Source: Candidatus Merdivicinus intestinigallinarum (lineage in GTDB: Bacteria; Bacillota; Clostridia; Oscillospirales; Ruminococcaceae). From it: DNA of 64,000 nucleotides. Both the position numbers and the translations under genes were made by a program. Location of the stretch: assembly GCA_018713335.1 (NCBI GenBank), contig DVOW01000062.1:1-64000 (forward strand). The letters are read 5' to 3'. The notes beneath the pieces were generated by a model. That model saw nothing but the letters and a program-made list of their open reading frames with translations, was not told the DNA's origin and ran no database searches. This document shows positions 23,894 to 31,896 of the stretch, in pieces; within the stretch, counting starts at the first letter, position 1; each line of letters begins with the position of its first letter.

Positions 23894-24787
23894 ATGGCTA
23901 GAACCACACTGAAAAGAAGGCGTCATACCAATGTGTTGATTATCCTCTTTATGATTCTCTTTTCCTTTTTGTGTATTTATCCGTTTTACTATATTTTGGT
24001 CCTGTCTCTGAATGATGCAACAGACGCCATGCGAGGCGGGATATACTGGTGGCCTCGCGAGATCTCCTTGGCCAGCTATAAAACCGTGTTCCGCAATCAA
24101 TACCTTTTCAATTCTTTCCTGATCTCTGTGGCAAGAGTGCTGATTATGTCCGTTCTGGTTCCCTTAGTCTGTTCCCTGTATGCATATGCTCTGTGCCATA
24201 CTGAGCTGCCGGGAAGAAAGTTTTTCCGTTGGATCCTGGTGATCCCCATGTATGTAGGCGGAGGGATCATTCCTTTTTACCTGCTTTTGCGCGAAATGCA
24301 TTTGACGGATACTTTTTGGGTCTATATCATCCCCTATATATTCGGCTCGTACAATGTGCTGCTGTTTCGCTCCTTTTTTTCGGGGGTTCCGGGATCGCTT
24401 AGGGAATCTGCTTTGTTGGACGGGGCCAATGAACTGGTGGTATTTTTCAAGATCATTTTTCCCGTTTCCATACCTGTTTTTGCGGCGGTGGCCCTTTTCA
24501 CTGCTGTGGGCAACTGGAACGAGTGGATGGTGGGGCAGCTGTTCGTGGCGGACAGTAAGCTCTATCCCATGGCTACGGTTTTGCTGCAAATTATACGCAG
24601 TACAAATTCGGGAGGGATCAGCGGCGTTAGCGTAAGCCAGCTGATTGGTTCTTCTTCAGACAGAGTGACGCCGGAATCTGTCCGCTATGCCATGATTGTC
24701 GTCACGACACTGCCGATTCTTCTGGTGTATCCACTCTTGCAGAAGTATTTCATTCACGGTATCATGATCGGTTCCGTAAAAGAATAG
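23894..24787 (+). CDS. ABC sugar transporter permease (LplC/MalG type)
   Basis: 297-residue permease with six hydrophobic segments and the EAA loop LRESALLDGANELVVFFKIIFPVSIPV near residues 182-208. Resembles YtcP/LplC partners of LplB-type permeases. ATG 23894 has AAAGGAG ten bases upstream; the frame is open further up to ATG 23831 but that part overlaps the GC hairpin tail. Order permease-binding protein-permease is less usual than binding protein first. Confidence 0.9.
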   Translation: MARTTLKRRRHTNVLIILFMILFSFLCIYPFYYILVLSLNDATDAMRGGIYWWPREISLASYKTVFRNQYLFNSFLISVARVLIMSVLVPLVCSLYAYALCHTELPGRKFFRWILVIPMYVGGGIIPFYLLLREMHLTDTFWVYIIPYIFGSYNVLLFRSFFSGVPGSLRESALLDGANELVVFFKIIFPVSIPVFAAVALFTAVGNWNEWMVGQLFVADSKLYPMATVLLQIIRSTNSGGISGVSVSQLIGSSSDRVTPESVRYAMIVVTTLPILLVYPLLQKYFIHGIMIGSVKE

Positions 24788-24803
24788 GATGCGGAGGGAG
24801 CGT

Positions 24804-26699
24804 ATGGCCGGATTGAACGAATCTCTGGGGTCCTTGTTTAACATTGAAAAATTACCGTATTACCGGCCGGGCGTACAGGCCCGTTACGAAGGAAGTATTG
24901 ATAAAACCGGCGGTAATGCCGACTACGATTGGTCGTTGTACGAAAAAAACGGGGAATGGGTCCTTTTGGATGTGAAGGGGCCGGGGTGTATCCTGAATTT
25001 TGTGCAGCATCGGTATCCTTCTTCTGAAACGCCGGTATTCCGGTTTTACTTTGACGGGGAGAGCGCGCCGCGTTTTACGATTGACCATAGAAGCTTCGGT
25101 GAGGAATATCCGTTTATCGAACCGCTGGCTTCCAGATATATAGGGCCGGAGGATTTCGGAAGAGGCCCTATCCGGGTGGTGCGCAGCTTTGTGCCAATGC
25201 CGTTCCTGCGCGGGTGCCGGATCACTTCTTCGGTTAAACTGGAGGGATTTGACCGTTCTTTGGGACAAGGCGGCTGGGGACATGTCATCTACCACCTTTA
25301 TGACTGTGACAAAGGCTGCGGAACCTTTTCCAAAGAATGGGATTACAGCTTTCCGGCAGAGCTTTTAAAGCAAGGGGAAGCGCCGCCCCATCCGGACGCT
25401 GTGCGGACAAAACACTTGGGAGTTTCCCTTGGCCCGGGACAGAGTTACCGGGTTTTGAACTGCACAGGGGCAGGCAGCGTGGCAGCTGTCCGGATGATGC
25501 TGCAAAAATACAGTCCAAAGATTTTGGAAAACCTCTGGATCCGTGCCGTCTGGGATGACCATGCGTGTCCGGATGTACTCTGTCCTGCCGGCGCATTTTT
25601 CGGCAATGAATTAGGATACCATAGTACCCGATATTTTATGCTGGGGCTTACGGTGCAGGGAGAGTTCTACCAGAAGTTCCCCATGCCTTTTTGGAAGTCC
25701 GCCAGAATATTTGTGGAAAACAGGGGGGAGGAAAGCATTGGCATCGACGTGGTGCTGGCGGACGTTGTTCCCCAGTCTTCCGTTGCCTATGAGCAGGAGA
25801 AGTGCGGGTATTTTCGCACCAGCCGCTATTGCAGCCGGAAACATATAGAAGGTGCGGACCATATAATTGGGACAATCAAAGGGAAAGGACACTTGGTTTG
25901 TTCCGTCATAACCGGATACGGAAGTTATGACGGTGAGATTACCTGCGAGGGTGATGTCCGGATTCACACGGATGGGATTGGGACTCCGCAAATCGAAAGC
26001 GACGGTTCGGAGAGCCATGCGTGCTATGGATGGGGATTTGCAACGCCGCCGGAAACCAATCCGTTCAGCGGATATGACGGACGTCCTAACAGTCCTTGGT
26101 GCCAAGTGAGGACCTTTTTGACAGATCCCATCCCGTTTTTGACGGAGCTGCGGTTTGGAATCGAATCCGGCGGAAACAACGATCAGTATATGGAGCATTC
26201 CGGCGTATTGATGTATTATGGAACAGAAATGCCTGGAATTGTATTGACGGACGAGATCGACATTGGGGACGAAAATTCGCGCCGGAGCCACCGCTATGTT
26301 TCAGAAGGGAATATAGGAGCTGTCAGGCTCGCTTCCTATTATGAGGGGGATGAGGACCATGTGGAGATCAGGGATGAAACCATTCTTTTTACGGCACGAA
26401 GTTCATTCCAGGTGAGGATCATCCCCGAAAATACCGGGATACGGCTCCGCCGAAGGAGCGATCAGCTGAAAAAGCGGCAGGAGGCCAGAGTGTGGGTGGA
26501 TGGCGTGCCGGTAGAGGAACGGACCTGGTATTTTGCTGATGGGAATCCGTATAAACGCTGGTTGGAAGATGAGTTTGAAATCCCGGAAAAATATACACGA
26601 GGGAAGGAAACGCTTTCTGTTTCTATTGAACCGCTGGTGCAGGAAAACGGGGATACTGTCTGGAACGAATACCATTACTGGGTATTTTCCAAAACCTGA
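24804..26699 (+). CDS. Long GH172 (DUF2961) protein, putative furanosidase
   Basis: 631 residues. The N-terminal half is DUF2961-like: YDWSLYEKNGEWVLLDVKGPGCILNFVQHR, FRFYFDGESAPRF, MPFLRGCRITSS, MPFWKSARIFVENRGEESIG and GSESHACYGWGFA, which aligns with GTEDYF of the short protein at 8113 and keeps a Glu. The C-terminal 200 residues (from about GIVLTDEIDIGDEN) add a second beta-rich domain that I do not recognise. No signal peptide. GGAGGG before ATG 24804 favours this start over ATG 24789. In the operon after the importer, so it should act on imported glycosides, possibly D-fructo- or D-arabinofuranosides. Confidence 0.8.
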   Translation: MAGLNESLGSLFNIEKLPYYRPGVQARYEGSIDKTGGNADYDWSLYEKNGEWVLLDVKGPGCILNFVQHRYPSSETPVFRFYFDGESAPRFTIDHRSFGEEYPFIEPLASRYIGPEDFGRGPIRVVRSFVPMPFLRGCRITSSVKLEGFDRSLGQGGWGHVIYHLYDCDKGCGTFSKEWDYSFPAELLKQGEAPPHPDAVRTKHLGVSLGPGQSYRVLNCTGAGSVAAVRMMLQKYSPKILENLWIRAVWDDHACPDVLCPAGAFFGNELGYHSTRYFMLGLTVQGEFYQKFPMPFWKSARIFVENRGEESIGIDVVLADVVPQSSVAYEQEKCGYFRTSRYCSRKHIEGADHIIGTIKGKGHLVCSVITGYGSYDGEITCEGDVRIHTDGIGTPQIESDGSESHACYGWGFATPPETNPFSGYDGRPNSPWCQVRTFLTDPIPFLTELRFGIESGGNNDQYMEHSGVLMYYGTEMPGIVLTDEIDIGDENSRRSHRYVSEGNIGAVRLASYYEGDEDHVEIRDETILFTARSSFQVRIIPENTGIRLRRRSDQLKKRQEARVWVDGVPVEERTWYFADGNPYKRWLEDEFEIPEKYTRGKETLSVSIEPLVQENGDTVWNEYHYWVFSKT

Positions 26700-26757
26700 T
26701 GCAGCGCGAAACAGAATGACCTACAGTTATTTCAGCAATTGAAAGGAGTCAGCAGTT

Positions 26758-29283
26758 ATGAGTTTGGTAAAAAGCTTGGATCAGCTTGAGTATGAGGTGT
26801 ATAACCCCAGAAACCGGATGAAGGAGATCCCCGGGTTGGATATCGTTCTTCAGAAAGGCATGATATCCGACACACAGGATATCAAAACAGTTTCCCTAAG
26901 CGGTGACTGGGAACTGGTCCAGGATGGGGATGCAGACAGAGTGTACGAAGCAAATTGGGAAGGTTCCATTCCCGCCAAGGTTCCCGGCAGCGTACACGCG
27001 GCCCTGTTGGAAGCGGGAGTGATCCCCGACCCAATAACGGAGAAAAATGACGGATATGCCAGAGAAAAAAGCCGGCATTACTGGTGGTATCGGAAGAAAT
27101 TTTCCCGCCCGCAGGGCATGAAGCGCGTTCTGCTGGAATTTGGAGGTATTTGCGATCGGTGCACCATATGGCTGAACGGAAGATTATTAGGCAGCCACCA
27201 GGGAATGTTCGGAGGGCCTGAATACGAAATTACGGACCTTTTGGAAGACGAGAATACACTGATCGTAATGCTGTATCCAGCGCCTTACCGGGTTGGGAGA
27301 GAGTATCAGGAGTTGAATCCGTTTTTCAATCAAATGAACATTGGCTGGACGGATACGACGGTTTTTAACTGTGTGTATGGCTGGCATTACGCCAATATTC
27401 CGGCCCTGGGGATTTGGATGCCGGTTTCATTAAAAGAGATCCCCGATATTGAAATTGCCGATCCTTTTATCCACACGGTTGATATTGCCGGAAATATGGA
27501 GTTATATCTGGAACTGCATGGGCCGGAAGGAGGCTTTCAGGGGGAACTGGAGCTCTGCATCAAGCCCTTTAATTTCCAGGGGGATTGCTGTGCCGCCTCA
27601 CTCCCGGTAACTGCGCTTTCCATGCGGCATAAGATGCGGCTGGATTTCCGGATCCCGGACGTCCGGCTGTGGTGGCCCAATGATTTGGGGAGCCAGTGCC
27701 TTTACCAGCTGGAGCTGCACTTTAAAGCTCATGGCTATACTGTAAATTCTGTACGCAAAAATTTTGGCGTTCGCACAATTGAAATGCGCCCTTATTTAGG
27801 TCAGCCGGCCGAAGACCGGTATAATTGGCAGTTTGCCATTAATGGGGAAGAAATCTTTGTAAAAGGGGCAAACTGGTGCACTTTGGACTTTGGTATGCGT
27901 TTTACCGAGGAAAGATACGACCGCTTTTTAAGTCTTGCCCGAAACCAGCACCTTCAAATTCTGAGAGCCTGGGGCGGCGGTATGCCGGAAACAGATACCT
28001 TCTATGATTTGTGCGACCAGTACGGCATTATGGTGCTTCAGGAATTTGCCACTGCCTGGGACAGCCAAAAGCATCAGCCGGCGGATGTTCTGCGGGAAGG
28101 CGTAGAGCGCAGCATTGTACGCATTCGGAACCATCCCTCTCTGATTATGTGGTGCGGCGGCAACGAATCGGAACATCCAACAGACGCAGTCATAGACATG
28201 ATGGGGCGGATGGTATATGAACTGGATGGAACCAGGCCCTTCCATCGGAACGATCCGTGGGGAGGAAGCAGCCATAACTATGACGTGTACTGGGGACAGA
28301 AAGATTTTGACGTCAATCTTGCCTATAAAGCGCCGTTTATCGGGGAGTTTGGTTTCGCCAGTTCTCCTTCCAGGGAATCTGTTGAGAAATACTGCACGGA
28401 GGAGGATTTCCGTGTATGGCCTCCGGTTCCGGATGGAAATGTGGAATATCATACTCCGGTATTCAACAAGAACAATGATATGAATATCCTGCACCGGTAT
28501 ATTCCGGAGTTTTTACCGGATACAAGCCTTGATAATATGATCGTGTCAACGCAGATCTGTCAGGCCACCGCAGTGCGGCATACGTTAGAAGTCGCCCGCT
28601 GCCGCCGTCCGGAAGCTACGGGGATCTGTTATTATAAATTGACCGATGTGTTCCCCGCTGTTTCCTGGTCTACCATTGACTGGTTCGGAGTACCCAAGTG
28701 TGCTTACTATTTTATCCAGGACAGCTACGAGCCTCTGCATGCCTGCGTTTTATTTGACACGCTTCAGCCCAAAGGAAACCAGAAATCCCTGCCCGTATAT
28801 ATCATTGATGATGATCAGAGCTTGGAGAACAAGCGCTGGCGTGTTGTATGCAGAGCGTTCAATGGCCAATTGGAAATGGAAAACTCCAAAGAGTGGACGG
28901 GTGTTGGTGAAATTGGTCATAATAAAAAAATCGGGGAATTTCTCCTTACAGAAAAAGCAGCCGCCTCAGTCCCGCTGTTTATCGTCGTTGAACTGGAGAA
29001 AGAGGGGGAACGTGTGGGCAGGACCTTCTATTGGCTGAATTTCTCCGAAAAGAGTGGATGTATTTTCCAAATCCCCAAATGCCAATTATCTCTGGTCAAA
29101 CAGGATGGGAAAGCCATTCTTGTTAACGAAGGGACAGTGCCGGCTGTCGGTGTGCATTTTGACTGTAAAAATGTTTCTGACAAATTCACAGCGGAAGATA
29201 GTTATGTTTGGCTGGACAGCGGGGAAACAATGGAAATCGGGGTAAATATGGATGAATATGAGATTTCTGCGTGGAACAGCTGA
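26758..29283 (+). CDS. Glycoside hydrolase family 2, beta-mannosidase-like
   Basis: 841 residues, cytoplasmic (no signal). Order: sugar-binding domain (SLSGDWELV...KVPGSVHAALLEAGVIPDP, LEFGGICDRCTIWLNGRLLGSHQGMF), immunoglobulin-like domain (RLWWPNDLGSQCLYQLEL), TIM barrel (INGEEIFVKGANWCTLD, LRAWGGGMPETDTFYDLCDQYGIMVLQEF) with the acid/base Glu in WCGGNESE and nucleophile Glu in PFIGEFGFAS, then a C-terminal beta domain. The KGANW and WGGG patterns are those of GH2 beta-mannosidases, but relatives cleave other beta-linked sugars. Last gene of the island. Confidence 0.88.
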   Translation: MSLVKSLDQLEYEVYNPRNRMKEIPGLDIVLQKGMISDTQDIKTVSLSGDWELVQDGDADRVYEANWEGSIPAKVPGSVHAALLEAGVIPDPITEKNDGYAREKSRHYWWYRKKFSRPQGMKRVLLEFGGICDRCTIWLNGRLLGSHQGMFGGPEYEITDLLEDENTLIVMLYPAPYRVGREYQELNPFFNQMNIGWTDTTVFNCVYGWHYANIPALGIWMPVSLKEIPDIEIADPFIHTVDIAGNMELYLELHGPEGGFQGELELCIKPFNFQGDCCAASLPVTALSMRHKMRLDFRIPDVRLWWPNDLGSQCLYQLELHFKAHGYTVNSVRKNFGVRTIEMRPYLGQPAEDRYNWQFAINGEEIFVKGANWCTLDFGMRFTEERYDRFLSLARNQHLQILRAWGGGMPETDTFYDLCDQYGIMVLQEFATAWDSQKHQPADVLREGVERSIVRIRNHPSLIMWCGGNESEHPTDAVIDMMGRMVYELDGTRPFHRNDPWGGSSHNYDVYWGQKDFDVNLAYKAPFIGEFGFASSPSRESVEKYCTEEDFRVWPPVPDGNVEYHTPVFNKNNDMNILHRYIPEFLPDTSLDNMIVSTQICQATAVRHTLEVARCRRPEATGICYYKLTDVFPAVSWSTIDWFGVPKCAYYFIQDSYEPLHACVLFDTLQPKGNQKSLPVYIIDDDQSLENKRWRVVCRAFNGQLEMENSKEWTGVGEIGHNKKIGEFLLTEKAAASVPLFIVVELEKEGERVGRTFYWLNFSEKSGCIFQIPKCQLSLVKQDGKAILVNEGTVPAVGVHFDCKNVSDKFTAEDSYVWLDSGETMEIGVNMDEYEISAWNS

Positions 29284-29318
29284 GCAGTAAAAGAACAGAT
29301 ATTTTACACAAAAAATTA

Positions 29319-29347
29319 CCGCCGTCCCGGTTTTACCGGGACGGCGG
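29319..29347. terminator. Bidirectional terminator between GH2 and hsp20
   Basis: Perfect 12-base arms CCGCCGTCCCGG and CCGGGACGGCGG around TTTTA. On the minus strand it is followed by TAATTTTTTG, so it clearly serves hsp20; it may also end the plus-strand sugar operon. Confidence 0.85.
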
Positions 29348-29355
29348 CAGTTTGC

Positions 29356-29775
29356 TTAGCCTTCAATGGCGATGGTGCGTTTTGCGGGGACCTGGATCTG
29401 CTGTTTCGGCAGGGTGAGCTCCAGGATGCCGTTTTGATAGGAAGCGGAAATATTGTCCGCCTGGATACCGGACAAATCGAAGGTCCGGCAGAAGGAGCCG
29501 TACTGGCGTTCCCGGCGCAGGTAGTTGTCCTTCTTCTCCTCTTTTTCGCTGTTGTGACGGGCGGTGATGATCAGGCGGTCATCCTGGACGTCCACGGAAA
29601 TGTCTTCCTTCTGGAATCCGGGCAGCTCCGCTTCCATTACGTATTTGTCGCCTTCGTCTTTAATATCGCAGCGGAACTGTCCGCCGTTCATACTGCCAAA
29701 CAGGCTCTTTTCCAGGTTGTTCCATTCGTTCCAAAGGTTGTTTTCTTCACGGGTGAAAGGAATCATGCCAAACAT
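29356..29775 (-). CDS. Hsp20/alpha-crystallin small heat shock protein
   Basis: 139-residue ATP-independent holdase. Alpha-crystallin domain from about residue 38 (CDIKDEGDKYVMEAELPGFQKEDISVDVQDDRLIITARH) to GILELTLPKQ, the conserved GxL motif being NGILELTLP. Start at ATG 29775 (MFGMIPF, the usual family start) with TGGAG seven bases upstream; ATG 29787 is too close to its own Shine-Dalgarno. A perfect CIRCE lies 164 bases upstream, implying HrcA control. Confidence 0.93.
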   Translation of the reverse strand: MFGMIPFTREENNLWNEWNNLEKSLFGSMNGGQFRCDIKDEGDKYVMEAELPGFQKEDISVDVQDDRLIITARHNSEKEEKKDNYLRRERQYGSFCRTFDLSGIQADNISASYQNGILELTLPKQQIQVPAKRTIAIEG

Positions 29776-29938
29776 AATATACTCCATTCTCCGCGCTTCA
29801 AAAAATTTTTTCCGGCGGCGTACTCTGCGCGGGCGCCGCGCCGCTTCGGTCTTCCGGGCTTCTTACCCTTTCAACAATTATTAGTATACCCCGCCTTTGT
29901 AACGAAACCATTCTATTTTTATGAACCAAAAGTAAATA

Positions 29939-29965
29939 TTAGCACTCTAATATACGGAGTGCTAA
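29939..29965. promoter_or_regulatory. CIRCE element (HrcA operator)
   Basis: TTAGCACTC, nine bases, GAGTGCTAA: a perfect match to the CIRCE consensus. It is between hsp20 (minus) and the GH51 gene (plus). Minus-strand TATACT near 29883-29888 could be the hsp20 -10, in which case CIRCE lies upstream of it rather than in the leader as is usual. Confidence 0.92.
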
Positions 29966-29996
29966 TTCGTCTGTTTTCCCGCTTGAAAATTGCCTC

Positions 29997-30024
29997 TTGC
30001 ATTCTTCGTTTGGTGTAGTATAAT
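29997..30024 (+). promoter_or_regulatory. Promoter of the GH51 arabinofuranosidase gene
   Basis: TTGCAT, 16 bases, TATAAT, 28 bases before the GTG start. Confidence 0.7.
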
Positions 30025-30051
30025 AAAATCAAGAAAAAAGGAGGCGGTTTT

Positions 30052-31530
30052 GTGGCAAAAGTTATCATTCATGCGGCAAAGAAAAAATCTCGGATCAATA
30101 AAAATATCTATGGGCATTTTTCGGAACACCTGGGCCGGTGCATTTATAACGGCCTGTATGTGGGGGAGGATTCCAAAATCCCCAATGTCAACGGGATGCG
30201 CACTGATGTGGTGGAGGCGCTGAAAAATATCAAAGTCCCGGTGCTGCGCTGGCCCGGCGGCTGCTTTGCCGACGAGTACCACTGGAAAGACGGGGTGGGG
30301 CCCAAAGGATCCCGGAAAAAAATGATCAATACCCATTGGGGCGGCGTTTTGGAGGATAACTCCTTTGGCACCCATGAGTTTTTGGAATTCTGCCGCCAGG
30401 TGGGATGCGAGCCTTACATCAACGGTAATGTCGGCTCCGGCACCGTCCGGGAAATGAGCGAGTGGGTGGAGTACATGACCTTTGACGGGGTGTCCCCTAT
30501 GGCTGACTGGCGCAAGGAAAACGGCCGGGAAGCTCCCTGGAAAATCAAATATTTCGGCGTCGGCAACGAAAACTGGGGCTGCGGCGGCAATATGCGCCCC
30601 TCCTATTATGCCGACGAGTACCGGCGGTACCAAACCTACCTGCGCAATTACGGCGGCAACCGCATTTTCCGCATTGCCTGCGGGCCCAATGCCGCGGACT
30701 ATGAGTGGATGGATACCGTTATGAGCATCGCGGGGCCGTATATGGACGGCATTTCCCTCCACTACTATACCGTGCCTGGAAAAGACTGGGAGAACAAAAC
30801 CAGCGCCACCGGGTTTAACGAGGAGCTTTATTACCGTACATTGTACCGGGCGGCGAAAATGGAGGAGCTTGTCACCCGCCACAGCGCCATTATGGACCGG
30901 TACGACCCGGAAAAGCGCATTGGGCTCATGGTGGACGAATGGGGGACCTGGTACGATGTGGAGCCCGGCACCAATCCCGGCTTCCTTTATCAGCAGAACA
31001 CCATGCGGGACGCTATGGTAGCGGCGCTGACCCTCAATATTTTCAACGCCCACAGCGACCGGGTGCAGATGGCCAATATTGCCCAGATGGTCAATGTTTT
31101 GCAGGCCGTCATCCTCACCGAGGGCGAAAAGATGATCCTGACCCCCACCTACCATGTGTTCGACCTTTATCAGCATCATCAGGACGCGGACTTGCTGGAA
31201 ACCTCCATCGAAACGGGAAAAACCGGCCTGCTTTTAGGGGAACAGGTCCCTCAGCTTACGCTGTCCGCTTCGGAAGATGAAAACGGCGTGATGCATATCA
31301 CGGCCGCCAACCTCTCAGCCTCGGAGCCCTGTCCGGTGGACTGCGGGATTTTGGAACGGAAGGCCGGCAAAGTTTCCGCCCGGATCCTGACAGGCCCCAT
31401 GGATGCCCACAACACCTTTGAAAACCCGAAAGCAGTTGACATCCAGGATTTTACCGGGGTATCCGTCACCCCCAACGGACTGGATTTTACCCTGCCGCCT
31501 TGCAGCGCAGTGGAAATCACTGTGGAATAA
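30052..31530 (+). CDS. Intracellular alpha-L-arabinofuranosidase, GH51
   Basis: 492 residues, the normal length of cytoplasmic GH51 enzymes that remove arabinofuranosyl residues from arabino-oligosaccharides. Diagnostic segments: [39 protein letters not shown], acid/base Glu in [11 protein letters not shown] (residue about 173) and nucleophile Glu in [10 protein letters not shown] (residue about 293). GTG start with AAGGAGG seven bases upstream and its own promoter. No transport or regulator gene is adjacent, so it is separate from the island upstream though functionally related. Confidence 0.94.
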   Translation: MAKVIIHAAKKKSRINKNIYGHFSEHLGRCIYNGLYVGEDSKIPNVNGMRTDVVEALKNIKVPVLRWPGGCFADEYHWKDGVGPKGSRKKMINTHWGGVLEDNSFGTHEFLEFCRQVGCEPYINGNVGSGTVREMSEWVEYMTFDGVSPMADWRKENGREAPWKIKYFGVGNENWGCGGNMRPSYYADEYRRYQTYLRNYGGNRIFRIACGPNAADYEWMDTVMSIAGPYMDGISLHYYTVPGKDWENKTSATGFNEELYYRTLYRAAKMEELVTRHSAIMDRYDPEKRIGLMVDEWGTWYDVEPGTNPGFLYQQNTMRDAMVAALTLNIFNAHSDRVQMANIAQMVNVLQAVILTEGEKMILTPTYHVFDLYQHHQDADLLETSIETGKTGLLLGEQVPQLTLSASEDENGVMHITAANLSASEPCPVDCGILERKAGKVSARILTGPMDAHNTFENPKAVDIQDFTGVSVTPNGLDFTLPPCSAVEITVE

Positions 31531-31533
31531 GCC

Positions 31534-31818
31534 ATGGAAAGCCAGCGGATCTGCCGGAAATGCCTGCTCAGGGAAATGGGGGAAACAGAATACGCCAGGA
31601 CTGTGGAAGAACACCTTGCCGCTTTGCCGGACATTGTGAAAACTCCGGGACCGGAATATCAAAAGCGTCTGGCGGCCTGCCGGGAATGCGACCGCTTACT
31701 CAACGGCATGTGCGCCCTCTGCGGCTGTTTTGTGGAGCTGAGGGCCGCCAAACGGGTCAATTCCTGCCCGGATTCCCCGGCAAAATGGGAGGCGGTTCCG
31801 GCGGAGGATGTTCCTTAA
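31534..31818 (+). CDS. Small cysteine-rich protein (DUF6171-like)
   Basis: 94 residues starting three bases after the GH51 stop. Cysteines are arranged in CRKC near residue 8, CREC near 49 and CALCGCF near 60, with one more in NSCPDSP, which suggests zinc or Fe-S binding. The pattern resembles the small Firmicute DUF6171 family; that name is my recollection and unverified. Function unknown. Confidence 0.7.
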   Translation: MESQRICRKCLLREMGETEYARTVEEHLAALPDIVKTPGPEYQKRLAACRECDRLLNGMCALCGCFVELRAAKRVNSCPDSPAKWEAVPAEDVP

Positions 31819-31830
31819 AATTTTGCAAAA

Positions 31831-31862
31831 AACAGGAGAGGACAGCATCCTCTCCTGTTTCA
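31831..31862 (+). terminator. Terminator after the GH51 unit
   Basis: Perfect arms AACAGGAGAGGA and TCCTCTCCTGTT around CAGCA, then TTCATTTC. Probably also usable by the convergent hydantoinase-family gene. Confidence 0.8.
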
Positions 31863-31896
31863 TTTCTCAAGGGTATGGGGCCGCGGCGGCTCGCCG

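Noticed and set aside
29962-31179. 405-codon open frame antisense to the GH51 gene
   Set aside because: Shadow frame; GH51 motifs and its promoter support the plus strand.
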